Shown in pieces: positions 12,245 to 24,200 of a stretch of DNA of 64,000 nucleotides. Position 1 is the stretch's first letter. Each line of letters begins with the position of its first letter. Under the pieces are notes generated by a model. The model was not told where the DNA came from. It ran no database searches and saw only the letters and a program-made list of their open reading frames with translations. The stretch comes from Nitzschia sp. DOCU1 (taxonomy: Eukaryota; Bacillariophyta; Bacillariophyceae; Bacillariales; Bacillariaceae), in assembly GCA_951394045.1 (NCBI GenBank), contig OX595993.1, forward strand, positions 868,001 to 932,000, given 5' to 3'. A program made the translations under genes and the position numbers.

Positions 12245-12834
12245 TGTGGAGAGTATCGTTGCGCGCTGGTGGCAGAAAAAAAAAGAGATGATGCCTATTG
12301 ACGAGAGACAATCTCAAAAGTAAGGGATGATGCGGCAAGTCAAAAGTCCAAAGTCCAAATCCATCGGCCAATCAGTCCAAATGAAAAAGTGAGGACCTCC
12401 AAAAAATGTGTGCGTTGCGCATTTCCATTGGTTCCTTGGCTATGAAAGTCGCTGAAACAATATGTGTAAGACATTGGATAGAGTCTCGTGACATAGGTAG
12501 GAAGCACTACAAAAGCTACGGAGCGGCAGTTTCCAAAATAAATCGCACGGTTCGGCACATGTTTGACTGCTTCGACTGGAGAGTCTGCCTCTCAAGTTTG
12601 TTGGCGAGCTTTGAGATACGAGCTCTTTATTTTCTCGTTCCAGCGATCTATTACAACTATACCCACGACATCGCGGCTCGAGACTAGATTTGCAGAACTT
12701 TCGTAGAAAATAGGCTTGTGGAATGACTCGAAAAGGCATCAAAGTAAGAAGCGCAATTATATTGGTAGCCAACAAGAATGCAGCCGAAAATGCCCATGGA
12801 TACAGATACATTGTGTTTGCCTCGTCGTCGTCTC
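12245..12834. other. Intergenic
   Basis: About 590 bp between two minus-strand genes. The short open frames here carry no recognisable domain. It probably contains the promoter of the acidic protein and the 3' flank of the Cys-rich gene. Confidence 0.45.
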
Positions 12835-14478
12835 TTAAACAAATAGAGCACTGATCATCACAACTGTTGTAATAAAGGCAGCGACGCTGGCTCTTGTTTG
12901 CGCCGAAGAACTTGGTGTTGTTGTTGGCGTAATGACAATGGGTGGTGCTCCAGTAGGAGAAGAAGCATCGCCCGACAAAGGAGTACAAGTAGCTTGGGCA
13001 CCACCCAAGGAAGGATCCAAATAGACACAACTGCATCGTTGTTGGACACCTGTATCATCCATATAGGTAATTTGACTGTCGCTCTTGGCACAAACGGGGG
13101 TTCCAGATTCAGTATTTTCAAAGATACAATATGGATATTCCACAAAGGAATCTTCGTTTTGTCGCGAGATTGTGCCAGACGACGACGATAAGCCCAGGTT
13201 GCAAAAGGCAGGCCAGTCTTGGGTCGATCCACAAACACCTGCTTCAATCAAGTCGCCAAAGGACTCGCCATTTTGTACCACAACGATTTCACCATTACGA
13301 CCAGTAGTGGCGCAGACATTGTTGTTCGTATTGCCACCAGGACCTTGCACAATAACATCGGTGGGTGCCATGGTGGGAGGAATATCCCCATCGCTGCAAC
13401 TTCGTACCGGTTCGGCACCCACATAGGGGATTTGACAAGAGCACGAACGATAGGAACTACCGTCTAGGAATCCAATGGTTTCCCCGTCCCTGGCACATTC
13501 TAGCTCGCCGTCATCGCTTCTCACAAATCCACAGTATGGGCAATCCACTTGGTTTGGTAGTGCCGTATTGCAATAACAAGGAAAGGCCGTCGAATTTCCA
13601 CAACGTGTGGACAAGTACTCGCCATAGGATTCACCATTTCGGAACGTGATGATTTGATCGCTGTCTTCGACTTGAAGTGTACAGACGTCCAATTGCTGAT
13701 CTGTCGGAGGGCCCATTATTGTCGTGGTGGGTGCAAGTGTAGGGACAGTTTCTCCACCATCATCAGACGCATTACAGCTGGACGATGTTTGTCCATTGTC
13801 ACCAATTGTGCACGAACACATTTGATTCTTGCCTTGTTCGTCTTGAAAGGCAACCACTTGGCCATTTCGAGCGCAAAACAAGTCACCAGCCATACCAGCG
13901 AAACGGCAGTAGGGGCACGACATTTGATTATCCGCGGATGGATCGCAGAAACAAGGAAAACTGTCTCCGCATCGATTCGGAAAGAGGTCATTGGAAATTG
14001 GCTCTCCACCCGAAAATGTGACCGTAGTGCCATCCGGAAGATCAAAGATGCAACTGCCAGTATTGCTGCCCTGTTCTGGTTGTTCTGGGTTCTCATCGGC
14101 GGCACCACCCACCACAGTATCACAATTGTATGTTGGAGACGGACCACCCAAAGGTGCCGTGCAGTCACACGTTTTTGCATTCCCATCGACATCTGTGAAA
14201 CTGTGGACTTCGCCGTCTTTGGCACACAGGAGGCCTCCACCCTCCAACGCAAACCCGCAGTAGGGGCATTCCACTTGATGAGGCGTCACGTCGGGATTGC
14301 AAAAGCATGGATAATTGGACGAAGCGCCACAGCGAGTGGTGAAACTCTCGCCTAGACTTTCGCCCCGTTGAAAGATTTCGCCGTTAATCTCGCATGTATC
14401 ACCACCACCTTGAGCCGAGACGTCGGGGACCGAGTGCGCGACGAAAAGTAAAATGGACAACGACGACCACCCCCACAT
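12835..14478 (-). CDS. Secreted, four-repeat Cys-rich surface protein, probably GPI-anchored
   Basis: A 547-residue protein from an ATG at 14478. It has a hydrophobic signal peptide (SILLFVAHSVPDVSAQ) and ends in a Ser/Thr/Pro stretch followed by a hydrophobic tail (AAFITTVVMISALFV), the usual layout of a GPI-anchored protein. Between them are four tandem modules of about 95-110 residues. Each has an opening Cys, a G-E-S-x-G turn, RCG, a CFCN-type motif, CPYCGF, CA-(K/R)-DGE and a closing CxC pair. The fourth module is divergent (YPYCIF in place of CPYCGF). Linkers between modules carry PTLAPTTT and PTMAPT, probably glycosylated. I do not recognise a named family; a cell-wall, adhesion or scavenging role is only inference. 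Confidence 0.75.
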   Translation of the reverse strand: MWGWSSLSILLFVAHSVPDVSAQGGGDTCEINGEIFQRGESLGESFTTRCGASSNYPCFCNPDVTPHQVECPYCGFALEGGGLLCAKDGEVHSFTDVDGNAKTCDCTAPLGGPSPTYNCDTVVGGAADENPEQPEQGSNTGSCIFDLPDGTTVTFSGGEPISNDLFPNRCGDSFPCFCDPSADNQMSCPYCRFAGMAGDLFCARNGQVVAFQDEQGKNQMCSCTIGDNGQTSSSCNASDDGGETVPTLAPTTTIMGPPTDQQLDVCTLQVEDSDQIITFRNGESYGEYLSTRCGNSTAFPCYCNTALPNQVDCPYCGFVRSDDGELECARDGETIGFLDGSSYRSCSCQIPYVGAEPVRSCSDGDIPPTMAPTDVIVQGPGGNTNNNVCATTGRNGEIVVVQNGESFGDLIEAGVCGSTQDWPAFCNLGLSSSSGTISRQNEDSFVEYPYCIFENTESGTPVCAKSDSQITYMDDTGVQQRCSCVYLDPSLGGAQATCTPLSGDASSPTGAPPIVITPTTTPSSSAQTRASVAAFITTVVMISALFV

Positions 14479-15487
14479 TGTAATATCGAAGTAGTAGCTA
14501 TATTATGAAGTGCTTGTTTGCAAAACAATTAGTCGAATTTGTGGTACTATTACTCATGGGAAAGCTTGTTGGATTCATTTTCGAAAGATTGCAAGTATGT
14601 TCTGGCACGACAGGGTTGTGTCTTCCGAATGGACCGGATGCGAGCTCTTGCAAAATCGTCCCTCTTCCATGTGACCACGCGCGCGCGTGCGATGAATTCT
14701 GGTCCCGTTCTCTTATTGTCTGGCCATGGTACGTACGGAAGGCCCTACTGGTTCCCAAAGAACAATTTGTTTTCTGAATACTCAATAAGATATCCTGCAG
14801 GGACTTTCAGAAGGCCATCATAATGTTGCAAAATCCGTTCCCTAGCGCTACGGCGTATTCTAATCATTATGAAGGTCTTCTCAATCCACAAAAAAACCCG
14901 AAGCGGTTTGCTCACAGAAATGAACCGGAGCAAAAAGACCGAACTGGTTATTAAATACTAGGTATGTCTTGCGATCCTCACAGGTCATCCCCCCCCCCCA
15001 TAGCAGTACCAAACCGAAATTCAAGCGAAACAGAGAAACGGCGCTACGCCCAAACCCCACCCCAAGCGAAACAGAGAACCGCTACAGTGGGTTTCGCGGC
15101 GATCCCAACGACAGCTTATTCATGTACCTTTTCGCGTTCCGAAAAAAGAAGAACAGCATCGGAAATAAATCGCCGGGTTGATAATAGTGTTGATTCACCT
15201 TGAACTATTGTGATAGCTTTCTTCGCTCACTACTACGATGTTGGAGATCCGGGGCTCGCATTGAGACTGAAACCATTCTTCCTTTTGCGGCTTCCAAAGA
15301 ATAGAGGAAAGCGAAGCAATGTGTGCTGCACCCAACAGATTATTATCATACGACGACTACTTTCTTGTGCTCGTCGTCGTTGGCACCCCAAATCCAATCA
15401 TCGTCCTCACAAATTTAAAAGCACCCTACTACTAACACACAAGGAAAATATCACCATCCCGAAACACCACATTTCAGAATCGGAACG
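14479..15487. other. Divergent intergenic region upstream of metalloprotease copy 1
   Basis: No gene supported. A short poly-C run lies near 14990, and a repeated AAGCGAAACAGAGAA unit occurs at about 15022 and 15064. The stretch from about 15288 to 15487 is clearly similar to 19118-19281 (the flank of copy 2), so it belongs to the duplicated unit and probably holds the metalloprotease promoter. Confidence 0.6.
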
Positions 15488-17649
15488 ATGAGATATTCCA
15501 CAGCAACTGCTATCAAGGCCTTGACGATTTCAATTGCGACTTCATTGATTTCTTCGGCGTCGGCATCAGCATCACAGGTAAGAGATCCTTGTTGCGGCGC
15601 TCATCGTTTTCTGCAATCAAATATAATTAAGCGACTGACCACCGAACTGCCAATTCTAATTCCAAACCCCAAGGGCAATCATCCTGCTCTTCGACGCCGA
15701 CTTGTCCAACAACAGGCTTGCATCCTCACAAAAGTTGACGTACAATTCAAAGACAATACAACCGAAGAGCATTGGGAGTGTGAACTCCAAGGCACCGATG
15801 CCGAGCAGGCGGGCGTCACATTTGTTACGGTAGAAGATCTGGACGACGTCAACCTTGACTTCCAAGCAGTGAGTGGCGTCACGACTTTGCTAGTCGAAGA
15901 TGCCGTCATTGCCGATGGAGCCATAAACATTCCAAAAGGGAAGGCCAAGTCATTCGGCAAGGCTGAACCACGTGGTCCAAAAGATAAGAAAAACAAGGGC
16001 AATGACGAGGACGAGCGTCGTTTGGCTCCACTGACCGTGGATGAAAGACTCGTCTTGGCAATACGAGTAATCGCTCCAGATGCTTCTGTGACCGCCACTG
16101 CCAGTCAGTTGCGAGCTGACATTTTCGGTGTCGGTGATACCGATGGTGTGAATCTGGTGGAACGCATCGATTCTTGCTCTTATGGGAAAATGAAAATCAC
16201 CCCATTCAACAACGCAGTAGGAGGGGTTTCCATCAACACTGGCGTCTTGGAAGTCAACATCAACCAGGTCGTGACAGGTGTGGACAGAGACGTCGTCAAA
16301 AATGCCGCCCTTGCAGCGGCCTCAGCAAAGCTCGGCGGGGCTAACCTTGCATCTTTGTTTGATCATGTCATGATCTGTTTGCCGCCTGGAACCGCAACAT
16401 CTTGGATTGCATATGGTAGGTTTTGTATTGTTGTGTCCCAGTCCTACCCCAGCCTTTGATTGGCTAACCTTTGACGTTATTACCTTTCTTTTATTCGTCT
16501 AAAGGTTACCTGAACGGATATGTAACCGTATTCAACGATAATTGGTGTGGTATGCCTTCCGCCAATGCTCATGAACTGGGCCATAATTTCGGATTGCATC
16601 ATGCGGGCGAATCGACTGTAGCGTATGGGGACAAGACTGGATTGATGGGGTACAGTTATTACAACGCCGCTGGCCCCAAAATGTGCTACAATCCTGCCAA
16701 GAGTGGGCAACTGGGATGGTATTCGGACAAAACTAAAACCTTGTCCTTTTCGCAAGGCCCATACCAAGGTACCTTGGTCGGAGTTGCCGATTACAACACT
16801 CCTGGAGCCCCTGCCGGTAGTCAAGTGCATCTGAAAATTCCCGGAAGTCCCCAAAACCTTTATATCGGTTTCAATCGCGCGACTGGAATTAACGCAGGGA
16901 CCCAGGAGGCAGCCAACCAAGTCACTGTCCAGGGCCAAGCGGGTGCCGGCCAAACCTCCTCGCTGTATGCCAAGCTCTACGCTGGTGGTGAATTCGTAGT
17001 GACCAACTGGAGTGGTAACAAGGATCTCGTCATCCGTGTCAATAGCATTGACTTGTCCACCACCCCGGCCACTGCAAGCGTCGTTGTTGGCTACCTCTCT
17101 GGTTGCACACCTGGAGTCTGCGGCGGCGATTGCCTCCCTTGTGCAGTTGTAACGCCACCGCAACCACCAACGTCAACCGCTTCCGGTTGGACGAATGTGT
17201 TCGAAGAAGGCTTTGAAAGCGGATTCGGTCAGTTCACTATCACGTCAGGCTCCACAGACGCCATGATCAATACCAACTACGGCTATGGTGGCTCGAAGTC
17301 GAGTCTTGAGATCAAGGCGAAAAATACTGATTCTCGGGCATGGTCCCAAAACCCTGTAAGTGTCGCTTCGTCCAGTAAAGCGAGGGTCGATTTTTGGTAC
17401 TCTCCCAGCAGTGGAACAAAGTCGGGCAATAAATTCTTCGTGGAGGCTTCCTATGACGGTGCTGCGTACGTTGTCGTTAAAACATTTACTTGTGGAACCG
17501 ATTGGCCCGTTGGTAGCACCACATGGCGTAATCCCGCCGTTGAATGGAGTCTCCCAAGCGGTAAGCAACAAATGAATATTCGTATCCGCACCCAGGTGGA
17601 TAAGAAGGCCAAGGTCAATTTTGACAACGTGCGTGTCGATACGCAATAA
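15488..17649 (+). CDS. Secreted M11 (gametolysin-type) zinc metalloprotease, copy 1
   Basis: Exons 15488-15577, 15674-16415 and 16505-17649 encode 658 residues. Exon 1 is a signal peptide (KALTISIATSLISSASASAS). Intron 1 (96 bp) happens to be open in frame, but its position matches a clear intron in copy 3. Intron 2 joins WIAY-GYLNGYV. The zinc-binding HELGHNFGLHH at about residues 300-310 fits the HExxHxxGxxH metzincin motif, with a downstream Met-turn-like TGLMGYSY. The region ahead of it is a propeptide-like segment. After a Cys cluster (GCTPGVCGGDCLPC) and a short Pro/Thr linker, the last ~150 residues form a beta-rich MAM/jelly-roll-like module. Family members degrade extracellular matrix proteins in volvocine algae; the diatom substrate is unknown. 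Confidence 0.9.
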
Positions 17650-19281
17650 TGGGGCAGCGAGATTATGGGGGAGCTCTCGCGATCAATATTTGTCTTTTGC
17701 CTGTCAAGAACACCACAACCCATAGAACATACAAAGGATAATACTTCAATATAGAAAACAGCGATATCACAAGGGTGCCTTCGTGATCAATAGTTGTCCA
17801 GAATCCAAAGGAAGGAGAATGGTTCCACAATCCCGAGCGTATCACCAAAGTCTCACTCGCCTTCGAATCGCTCGCCTGCAGTGGTCACAAGCGCGGCCTA
17901 GCTAGAGACTATTCGATCGGCAAATCGTTACATCTCGAATGAAAGCTAACTTGAAAAGTAAGACGGCGCGTTTGATTCCGAACCTCAGCCTCCCGCATGG
18001 GCCGGTATCTATCGTCTACCTGCCACGGCAATACAAGCAATCCATCGGCCAGAAATACACGTATACATATCAGACAGACTGAAACCATTGACGCAGTGGT
18101 GACGACGAAGTCCATAAGACTCCCTGAGTACGGGATGCTAAAATCAGGTCGCCGTGCGGAGCATTGTGCGTGTGTTGTGTGTGATGTGGTGTCAATGTTG
18201 AAATGGGGACGACTGACTCGACTCTTGGGAGTGGGCGGGAGAAGGAAGGACGAAAGCTTGGTGTCACTGACCGGCGCGCGTGCGAAAAGTTTGATTTTGT
18301 AATAAACGCGCCCGTCGGCCAGGTAAAGATCACGAGCTGTCTACGGGTAGCTACGGTCGGTAGTACGCCGACGATCTCCAGATTTCTACTCTTCTCGCTT
18401 AATAGGCAGACAAATCTTGAAGTTTGATGCTTACTACTACTACTTTTGATTGGTTGCGCCGGTGCAGCAGCCAGCAGCCACAAACTTGGGGGATGTCTGC
18501 TGGTAGCTACTAGTGATGGTGCTGGATCATCATCATGGTGCTGATTTATTGTACTATTACCTAGCTAGAGTACGTGGAATTGCTTGTCATCACCAATAGG
18601 ATTACCCATACACTAAAGTAAGTAAGGTAGCTTCAAAACGCTCTACGCATACAATAATAGTGGAGAGCAGCAGTCCTGACAGCAACGAGAGTATGCTACT
18701 AATTACTGTAGTTGCGTAGCGGCACTTGGGAGACACAACTTTGCTTTGACGTTGAAGGCCCTATTGGTTTGCAAAGAACATTCTGGCTTCGTATTACATT
18801 GTGTGATAGGTTAGATAATCTGCTGGGACTTCTTTTTGAATGTGCCGGACGAATCGCGAACCCTAGGGCTTCGATAATAGTCGTGGGTCGTAATCGAGAC
18901 TTAATGGACGCTTCTTTCTGACTGTACATTTGCGAACCCTGTGTCCGGTTCTTTTTCCGAAGAGAGGTGAAGTTTTGTTTCCCCGAAAGAAGCATACATC
19001 GCCTCATCAAAGGGCTATCGTACCATAATAGATAATTCAAACCCCCCAGTGATGCCACCTCACACAGCTGCCTTGACAACGACGTTTCGCTTCTTGAAAC
19101 CCAAGGTCATCCCTGCGGCTTCCAAAGACGAAAAGGTCAAAGCGAAGCATGTTCGCACCCAACGGACTATTAATATTGGTGCCACCGCAACGACAAGATT
19201 TTTGTCCTTCGTACCCAATTTTGGTCGTTCTCACAAATTCAAAAGCATTTAAACTCAAAGAGGAATGTCAACAGAAGAACG
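17650..19281. other. Intergenic region between metalloprotease copies 1 and 2
   Basis: About 1.6 kb with no supported gene. The first bases after the copy 1 stop match the 3' flank of copy 2 (TAATGGGGCA, CGAGATTATGG). From about 19110 the sequence resembles the promoter of copy 1, including GCGGCTTCCAAAGA, CACCCAAC and CTCACAAATT(C/T)AAAAGCA. Confidence 0.55.
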
Positions 19282-19364
19282 ATGAAATACTTCACTACTA
19301 CAACTATCAACGCCTTACTTTCTTGGAGATAGAAAGCGCAGAAGTGCGAGAAACTTAGCAGTAG

Positions 19365-19382
19365 GAATTTTACGTAAAATTC
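19365..19382. repeat. Perfect 18-bp palindrome in the LINE 5' UTR
   Basis: GAATTTTACGTAAAATTC is its own reverse complement, and nearly palindromic bases flank it (TAGG / ACCTA). It lies about 20 bp ahead of the ORF1 start. It could be a dimeric transcription-factor site with an ACGT core in the internal promoter, or an RNA hairpin. Confidence 0.7.
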
Positions 19383-19402
19383 TACCTAGAAAACTTACTA
19401 CC

Positions 19403-21235
19403 ATGAAAACTGCCCCCAGCTACCCGAGCCCTCCTCTGCTCCCCGGACGTGTTGGCAATGGGTCGGTATGGGTCCATCGTTGTCGCCTCGAAGTTGCGCC
19501 GAAAACGGTTGGCGCAAAGGTGAATGCAGCGAGTGCCTTGATGAAGGTGATTAAACGCCTCGCTGATGCTGCAGACGCGTACGATCCTATCCAGTTTACT
19601 TCTGTTACCGGCAAGACTTTTTCCCCCGGCAAGCCTCCAGACACGGCCACATTTATTGCGGATTTTGGTGTCGTGAACGTTTCTGGCCGGCATCCAAAAA
19701 TCGTGATGGGGTTCACTCTTAAGTCGGCAACCGCATTTTCCACCCTAAAAGCCCGCGCGGACGTCGATTGGATGACTTCCAACGGCCTGTATCTTCGCAT
19801 TCACCCGATGGAATTCGCGACTGGCCTTGACACTGTTTTGCTGGGATATTGGACGATGGAACATCCTTGCACCTTTTCTTCCGAAGCATTGATTGAGAAA
19901 ACTCATGTTCAACTCCAGTACGTGTGGGATGAGTGGTTGGAACGCTCTAATTCGGATGCCATCAGCGCGGTTAAGAAAGAGTATAACACCATTGAGTGGT
20001 TCGATGACACAGAGCTGAAAATTCCCATGGGAATGGAACGCGCCAACGTGAAATACCAATACGGCGGACTCCAGAAAAACACGTCCGTAATTAATCTGAC
20101 TGTCCCCCGCCCCGCCCTCGCCTTTTCCAAGTTCTTGATGGAACAAGCCCTCCTTCATAGCAAGAAACTCAAGCATTTCATCCCCTTCGCGTACTCCAAA
20201 GAAGATCCAATGCAATTCGGAAAATGGGTGGAAAAACATGACGATTTTATGTTCCTGCACCGAAATATCCAGATTCATGGCGTGGATGGTTTGACCGCGT
20301 ACCATAGCACCATCGAAGTCCCCGACTCTCTTAAGAACAGACTTGACGCCAACCCGGAAATCCATCGCGTCTATCCTGATTTTGCCAACAACCGCGTCAA
20401 CATCTCCGTAACCGAATCCACGATTAAAACAGTGATTCCTTGGCTCGATGTTCTTCTGAAAGGCACCAAGTTCACTCGATACGCTAATCGATACTCGTCC
20501 GACTCCAGCACTTTCACTGGCGCCGGCGCGAGTGCAAAACCTGGGAAGTATTCCGCCATTTTCGCTTTTAATTCTGACGACGAAGAGGACACCAGTACCA
20601 TCAAATCCGCGAAATCCGGAGCCAGGAAATCTGCTTGGCAACGCCCTGCCCCGATCACCGTCATTTGTGATTTGTCCGAAGCCGCGTTCCCTCCCATGCC
20701 GGCAGCATCAGTGAAGCCTCTTCAGCTTCCCGGTACGACCACCACGGCAGCGCTGACTATTGATAATACTACCGTCACTTTCGATGAAGCCACAGTCGAT
20801 AAACGTATCGACGAAGCAATCGCCAAGTACCAACAGGAGAGTGCCGCCCGCATCGCTCAACTTGAACACAAACTCGACACGGAAATTCAGAAGTTACAAG
20901 AAGTTCTTGCCGCCAACGTTAATACCACGGTCGATAAAATCATGGGTGCCCTCACAGCTCCGACCACTTCACCCTTTGCCACCAAAGCCGATCACATTTC
21001 CCTTCAAGCCTCGCTAGACTGCATGTCTGTAATGCTCACTTCCTTATGGACTCACATGCATCCGTCGGGTACTGGCGCTCCGCCCGCCACAAATCTACAA
21101 TCTCCACCTCGGAAGAAGTCGAACACCTCCACGGACTCTGACATGACCTCCCAGTCCTTCGCTGGTCCATCGGCCGACGGTATGGATGTAGATCGCCCAC
21201 CTGCTTCTGCTGAAGTGGGGGGCGGCCAGAAATGA
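19403..21235 (+). CDS. LINE ORF1 protein
   Basis: 610 residues from an ATG at 19403. I do not recognise a named ORF1 class, and there is no CCHC zinc knuckle. The N-terminal ~370 residues are mixed alpha/beta without a known motif. A charged helical stretch near residues 460-510 (KRIDEAIAKYQQESAARIAQ and following) looks like a coiled coil, as expected for ORF1p self-association. A Pro/Ser/Thr-rich, probably disordered tail follows. By position it should be the RNA-binding chaperone-like protein of the element. Its TGA stop overlaps the ORF2 ATG (ATGA), which suggests coupled translation. Confidence 0.75.
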   Translation: MKTAPSYPSPPLLPGRVGNGSVWVHRCRLEVAPKTVGAKVNAASALMKVIKRLADAADAYDPIQFTSVTGKTFSPGKPPDTATFIADFGVVNVSGRHPKIVMGFTLKSATAFSTLKARADVDWMTSNGLYLRIHPMEFATGLDTVLLGYWTMEHPCTFSSEALIEKTHVQLQYVWDEWLERSNSDAISAVKKEYNTIEWFDDTELKIPMGMERANVKYQYGGLQKNTSVINLTVPRPALAFSKFLMEQALLHSKKLKHFIPFAYSKEDPMQFGKWVEKHDDFMFLHRNIQIHGVDGLTAYHSTIEVPDSLKNRLDANPEIHRVYPDFANNRVNISVTESTIKTVIPWLDVLLKGTKFTRYANRYSSDSSTFTGAGASAKPGKYSAIFAFNSDDEEDTSTIKSAKSGARKSAWQRPAPITVICDLSEAAFPPMPAASVKPLQLPGTTTTAALTIDNTTVTFDEATVDKRIDEAIAKYQQESAARIAQLEHKLDTEIQKLQEVLAANVNTTVDKIMGALTAPTTSPFATKADHISLQASLDCMSVMLTSLWTHMHPSGTGAPPATNLQSPPRKKSNTSTDSDMTSQSFAGPSADGMDVDRPPASAEVGGGQK

Positions 21236-24200
21236 TGTCCTCCAGTGACAACCAGACGGCAGACACCAATCTTCTGCAACCAAAGTCACTCCCGATCCAG
21301 ACTCGCATGCGCCCTCCCCGTAATCCTGCCGATTCTCAGTGGCAAGGCGATCGAATGGAATCGACAAAACCGGAAGGGGCCACACGACTGTTATTCCAGA
21401 ATGTTCGGGGACTGAAGACGACTCAACGCGAGGACACTTTACAAGATCTTGTTCAGCTCCAGAAGAGCCTTGGTATCGACATTGTGGGAATCACGGAGCA
21501 TCATCAAGATATTACCAAGATTACCCGGAAGCTTGCCCTCAGTGATACCGTTCATCGCGCCGCCCCTGGCCAGGCAGCTTGTCGATTCGATTCCAGTCAA
21601 GAGCACACCGACACCGGACACCAGATGGGCGGCACAGGTATCACGATGATCGGCTCTCTAGTCTCCAAGCTTGAGGCGCAAGGCCGAGGCGGTGACTCGA
21701 TGGGCCGATGGAGTTATGTGCATCTTCGCCGCAAAGCTTCTCCACCCATAACGGTAATTACTGCATACCAGGTTTGTCGTCAGCCGACCAATGAAATTGG
21801 TCAAACTGCCTTCCACCAACAAAGTCGCGCCCTTGCCATAGAGGGTCGTTCCTTGCATCCAAGGTCCGCATTTATTGACGACCTCACTGCACAGATCCGG
21901 ACATTTCAAGATTTGGGGCACGACATTATTCTTGGCGGGGATTTTAATGAGACAATGGAAGATGCTCGATCTGGGATATTGCGTCTTGCGACAGCAACCA
22001 ACCTTTCTGATCCATGGTATTTACATCACTCGGAGTCCGCCCCCTTTCGCTCCTACGAATGGGGCTCCAAGCGCATCGATGCCATTTTTCTTTCCGAGAG
22101 CCTGATCTCGAGTATTACGAAACTTGGATACGCCACTTTTGATCGATTTCTGAATAGCGACCACCGCGGAGTGTACATCGAATTTGATTCAGCCCGCCTT
22201 CTCGGGAATGCAGTCAACCCACTTCCTGGTATTTCGGGGCGGTCAGTTCGGACCTCGGATAAACGTTCCGTCACCCACTTCATTGAGACAACCTTTGCTC
22301 ATCTTCAAGCTAATTCCGCATTCGACAAGGTCGCCGCCCTAGATGCGGACGAATTGAGTTCTTCTGCAGTGGAACGTCTCGACCACCTCCTCGGCGAAGC
22401 AGGAAATACCGGAGAGCGTCATTGTCAGCGCCGCCGGTCAGCCTGGTTTTCCGGCGAAATCGTACAAGCCCGGTTCCAAGTCCAAATTCTTCGCAGCCGA
22501 CTGTCTGCTTTAAAATATGATAAAGACCGCCTCGCAGGCCTCCAAGAACGTTTGGATGTGGTTGGCATTCAGTTCGAGATCCCAACGACTATTCCTGCCG
22601 TTCGAGTCGCTCTCGCCCTTGCTGAAAAACGCCTGAACCGGAAACAAGCCAACAGCGAATCTATCCGACGCGCCGAGATGAAAGCGAAGATCGATCAGGC
22701 CATCAACAGCCGCGACTCCGCCCGGGCTAAAGTACTTCAGAAAATCAATAAGTTTGAATCTGGAAGAAAGACGTGGGATACGATGGCGCGCATTGCAAGT
22801 TCTCATGGAAACATCCAACGTTTGGATCGGCTCGAAATTCCATCGTCGTGGCCAGACCCCGATGCAGCCCTCGATGGAATTCGCGATTTGGAAAACCCGG
22901 CAGATTGCAGTAGTTGGCGCTTGGTTACAGACCCAACTCAGATCGAGTTTTATTTGATGCTTCGAAATCGGAGTCACTTTGGTCAGGCACAAGGGACCCC
23001 GTTCACTGTCCCTCCTCTCTCCGATGATTTGGATTGGTCCGCCTCCTTTCCTTATGTGGAAGATGTCTTAACTGGCGAATACTCCACGGCGGTCTCCACA
23101 GCCCAATGCGAGAACCTCCTTCAAGAATGCAAAGCTACTTCAGCCCTCGACGCCGTTCCTGCGGAACTTACTATGGATGATTTTGCGGGGAAGATTAAGA
23201 AATGGCGTGAATCGACAACTACATCGCCATCGGGCCGACATTTGGGAAGGTACAAGGCGCTGTTTGCCAGTGGGACGTACGATGAATCTACAGATCCACA
23301 CGCATTTCAACGGTTTGAATCTATGCAAAAAGCCATCGCCGGCCTTATTGTGTCTATTACAAACTATTGTATACGTAACACCTATGTACTTAGTCGATGG
23401 AAGTCTATCGTGAACACCATGATCTTCAAGGACGTCGGCGAATACAAGATCCACCGCCTCCGCGTCATTCATATCTATGAAGCGGACTTTAATTTAATAC
23501 TGGCCGTCAAATGGCGGCAACTACTTGGCCACGCTGACGCCCAAGGCATCATCAATGACGGCCAATACGGTGGTCGTCCAGGCTGCGAAGCCCAGTCACT
23601 GACGTTCCTTGAGGAACTCAAGTATGATATCGCCTACGTGTCTCGTCGGTCGCTGATCAACTTTGACAACGATGCCATGAGCTGCTACGACCGGATTATT
23701 GTTGCGCTCGCATCCCTCATCAATCGCAAATACGGCCAACACCGGAGCATCGTCGCTGTCCATGCCAAGACGCTCAAAGAGGCAAAATATAAGCTTCGCA
23801 CCGCCACCGGAATTTCCGATCTGGAATACTCCCACTGCGAGGCATTCCCCATTCATGGTACTGGCCAAGGATCGGGCAATTCTCCCGGTATTTGGCTTTT
23901 TATTTCCTTGACGTTGTTCGACGCACACGCCAAACAAGCGCACGGTGCAACGTTTATGACTCCCCAAGGGCAGCACACCACGCACTTGACAATGGTAGGT
24001 TTTGTGGACGATTCCACCGGTACCTGCAACGACTTCCGACCGCAAGAAGAAACTTCCCTCGAAGAGTTGATCGACCGGATGCAGCACGATGCCCAACTTT
24101 GGAACGATCTTTTATTTTGTTCCGGCGGCCGCTTAGAGTTGAAGAAATGCTCCTACCATATCCTCCATTTCACCTTCAAACCCGATGGAACACCAATTGT

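Noticed and set aside
13654..14355. A 233-codon plus-strand frame
   Set aside because: It is antisense to the Cys-rich protein, has no domain, and is explained by codon bias of the real gene.
15578..15673. Reading copy 1 metalloprotease exon 1 straight through without intron 1
   Set aside because: The 96-bp segment is open by chance, but has GTAAGA and AAG ends and matches the position of a clear intron in copy 3.
19745..20641. A 298-codon minus-strand frame inside LINE ORF1
   Set aside because: Antisense shadow of ORF1 with low-complexity composition.
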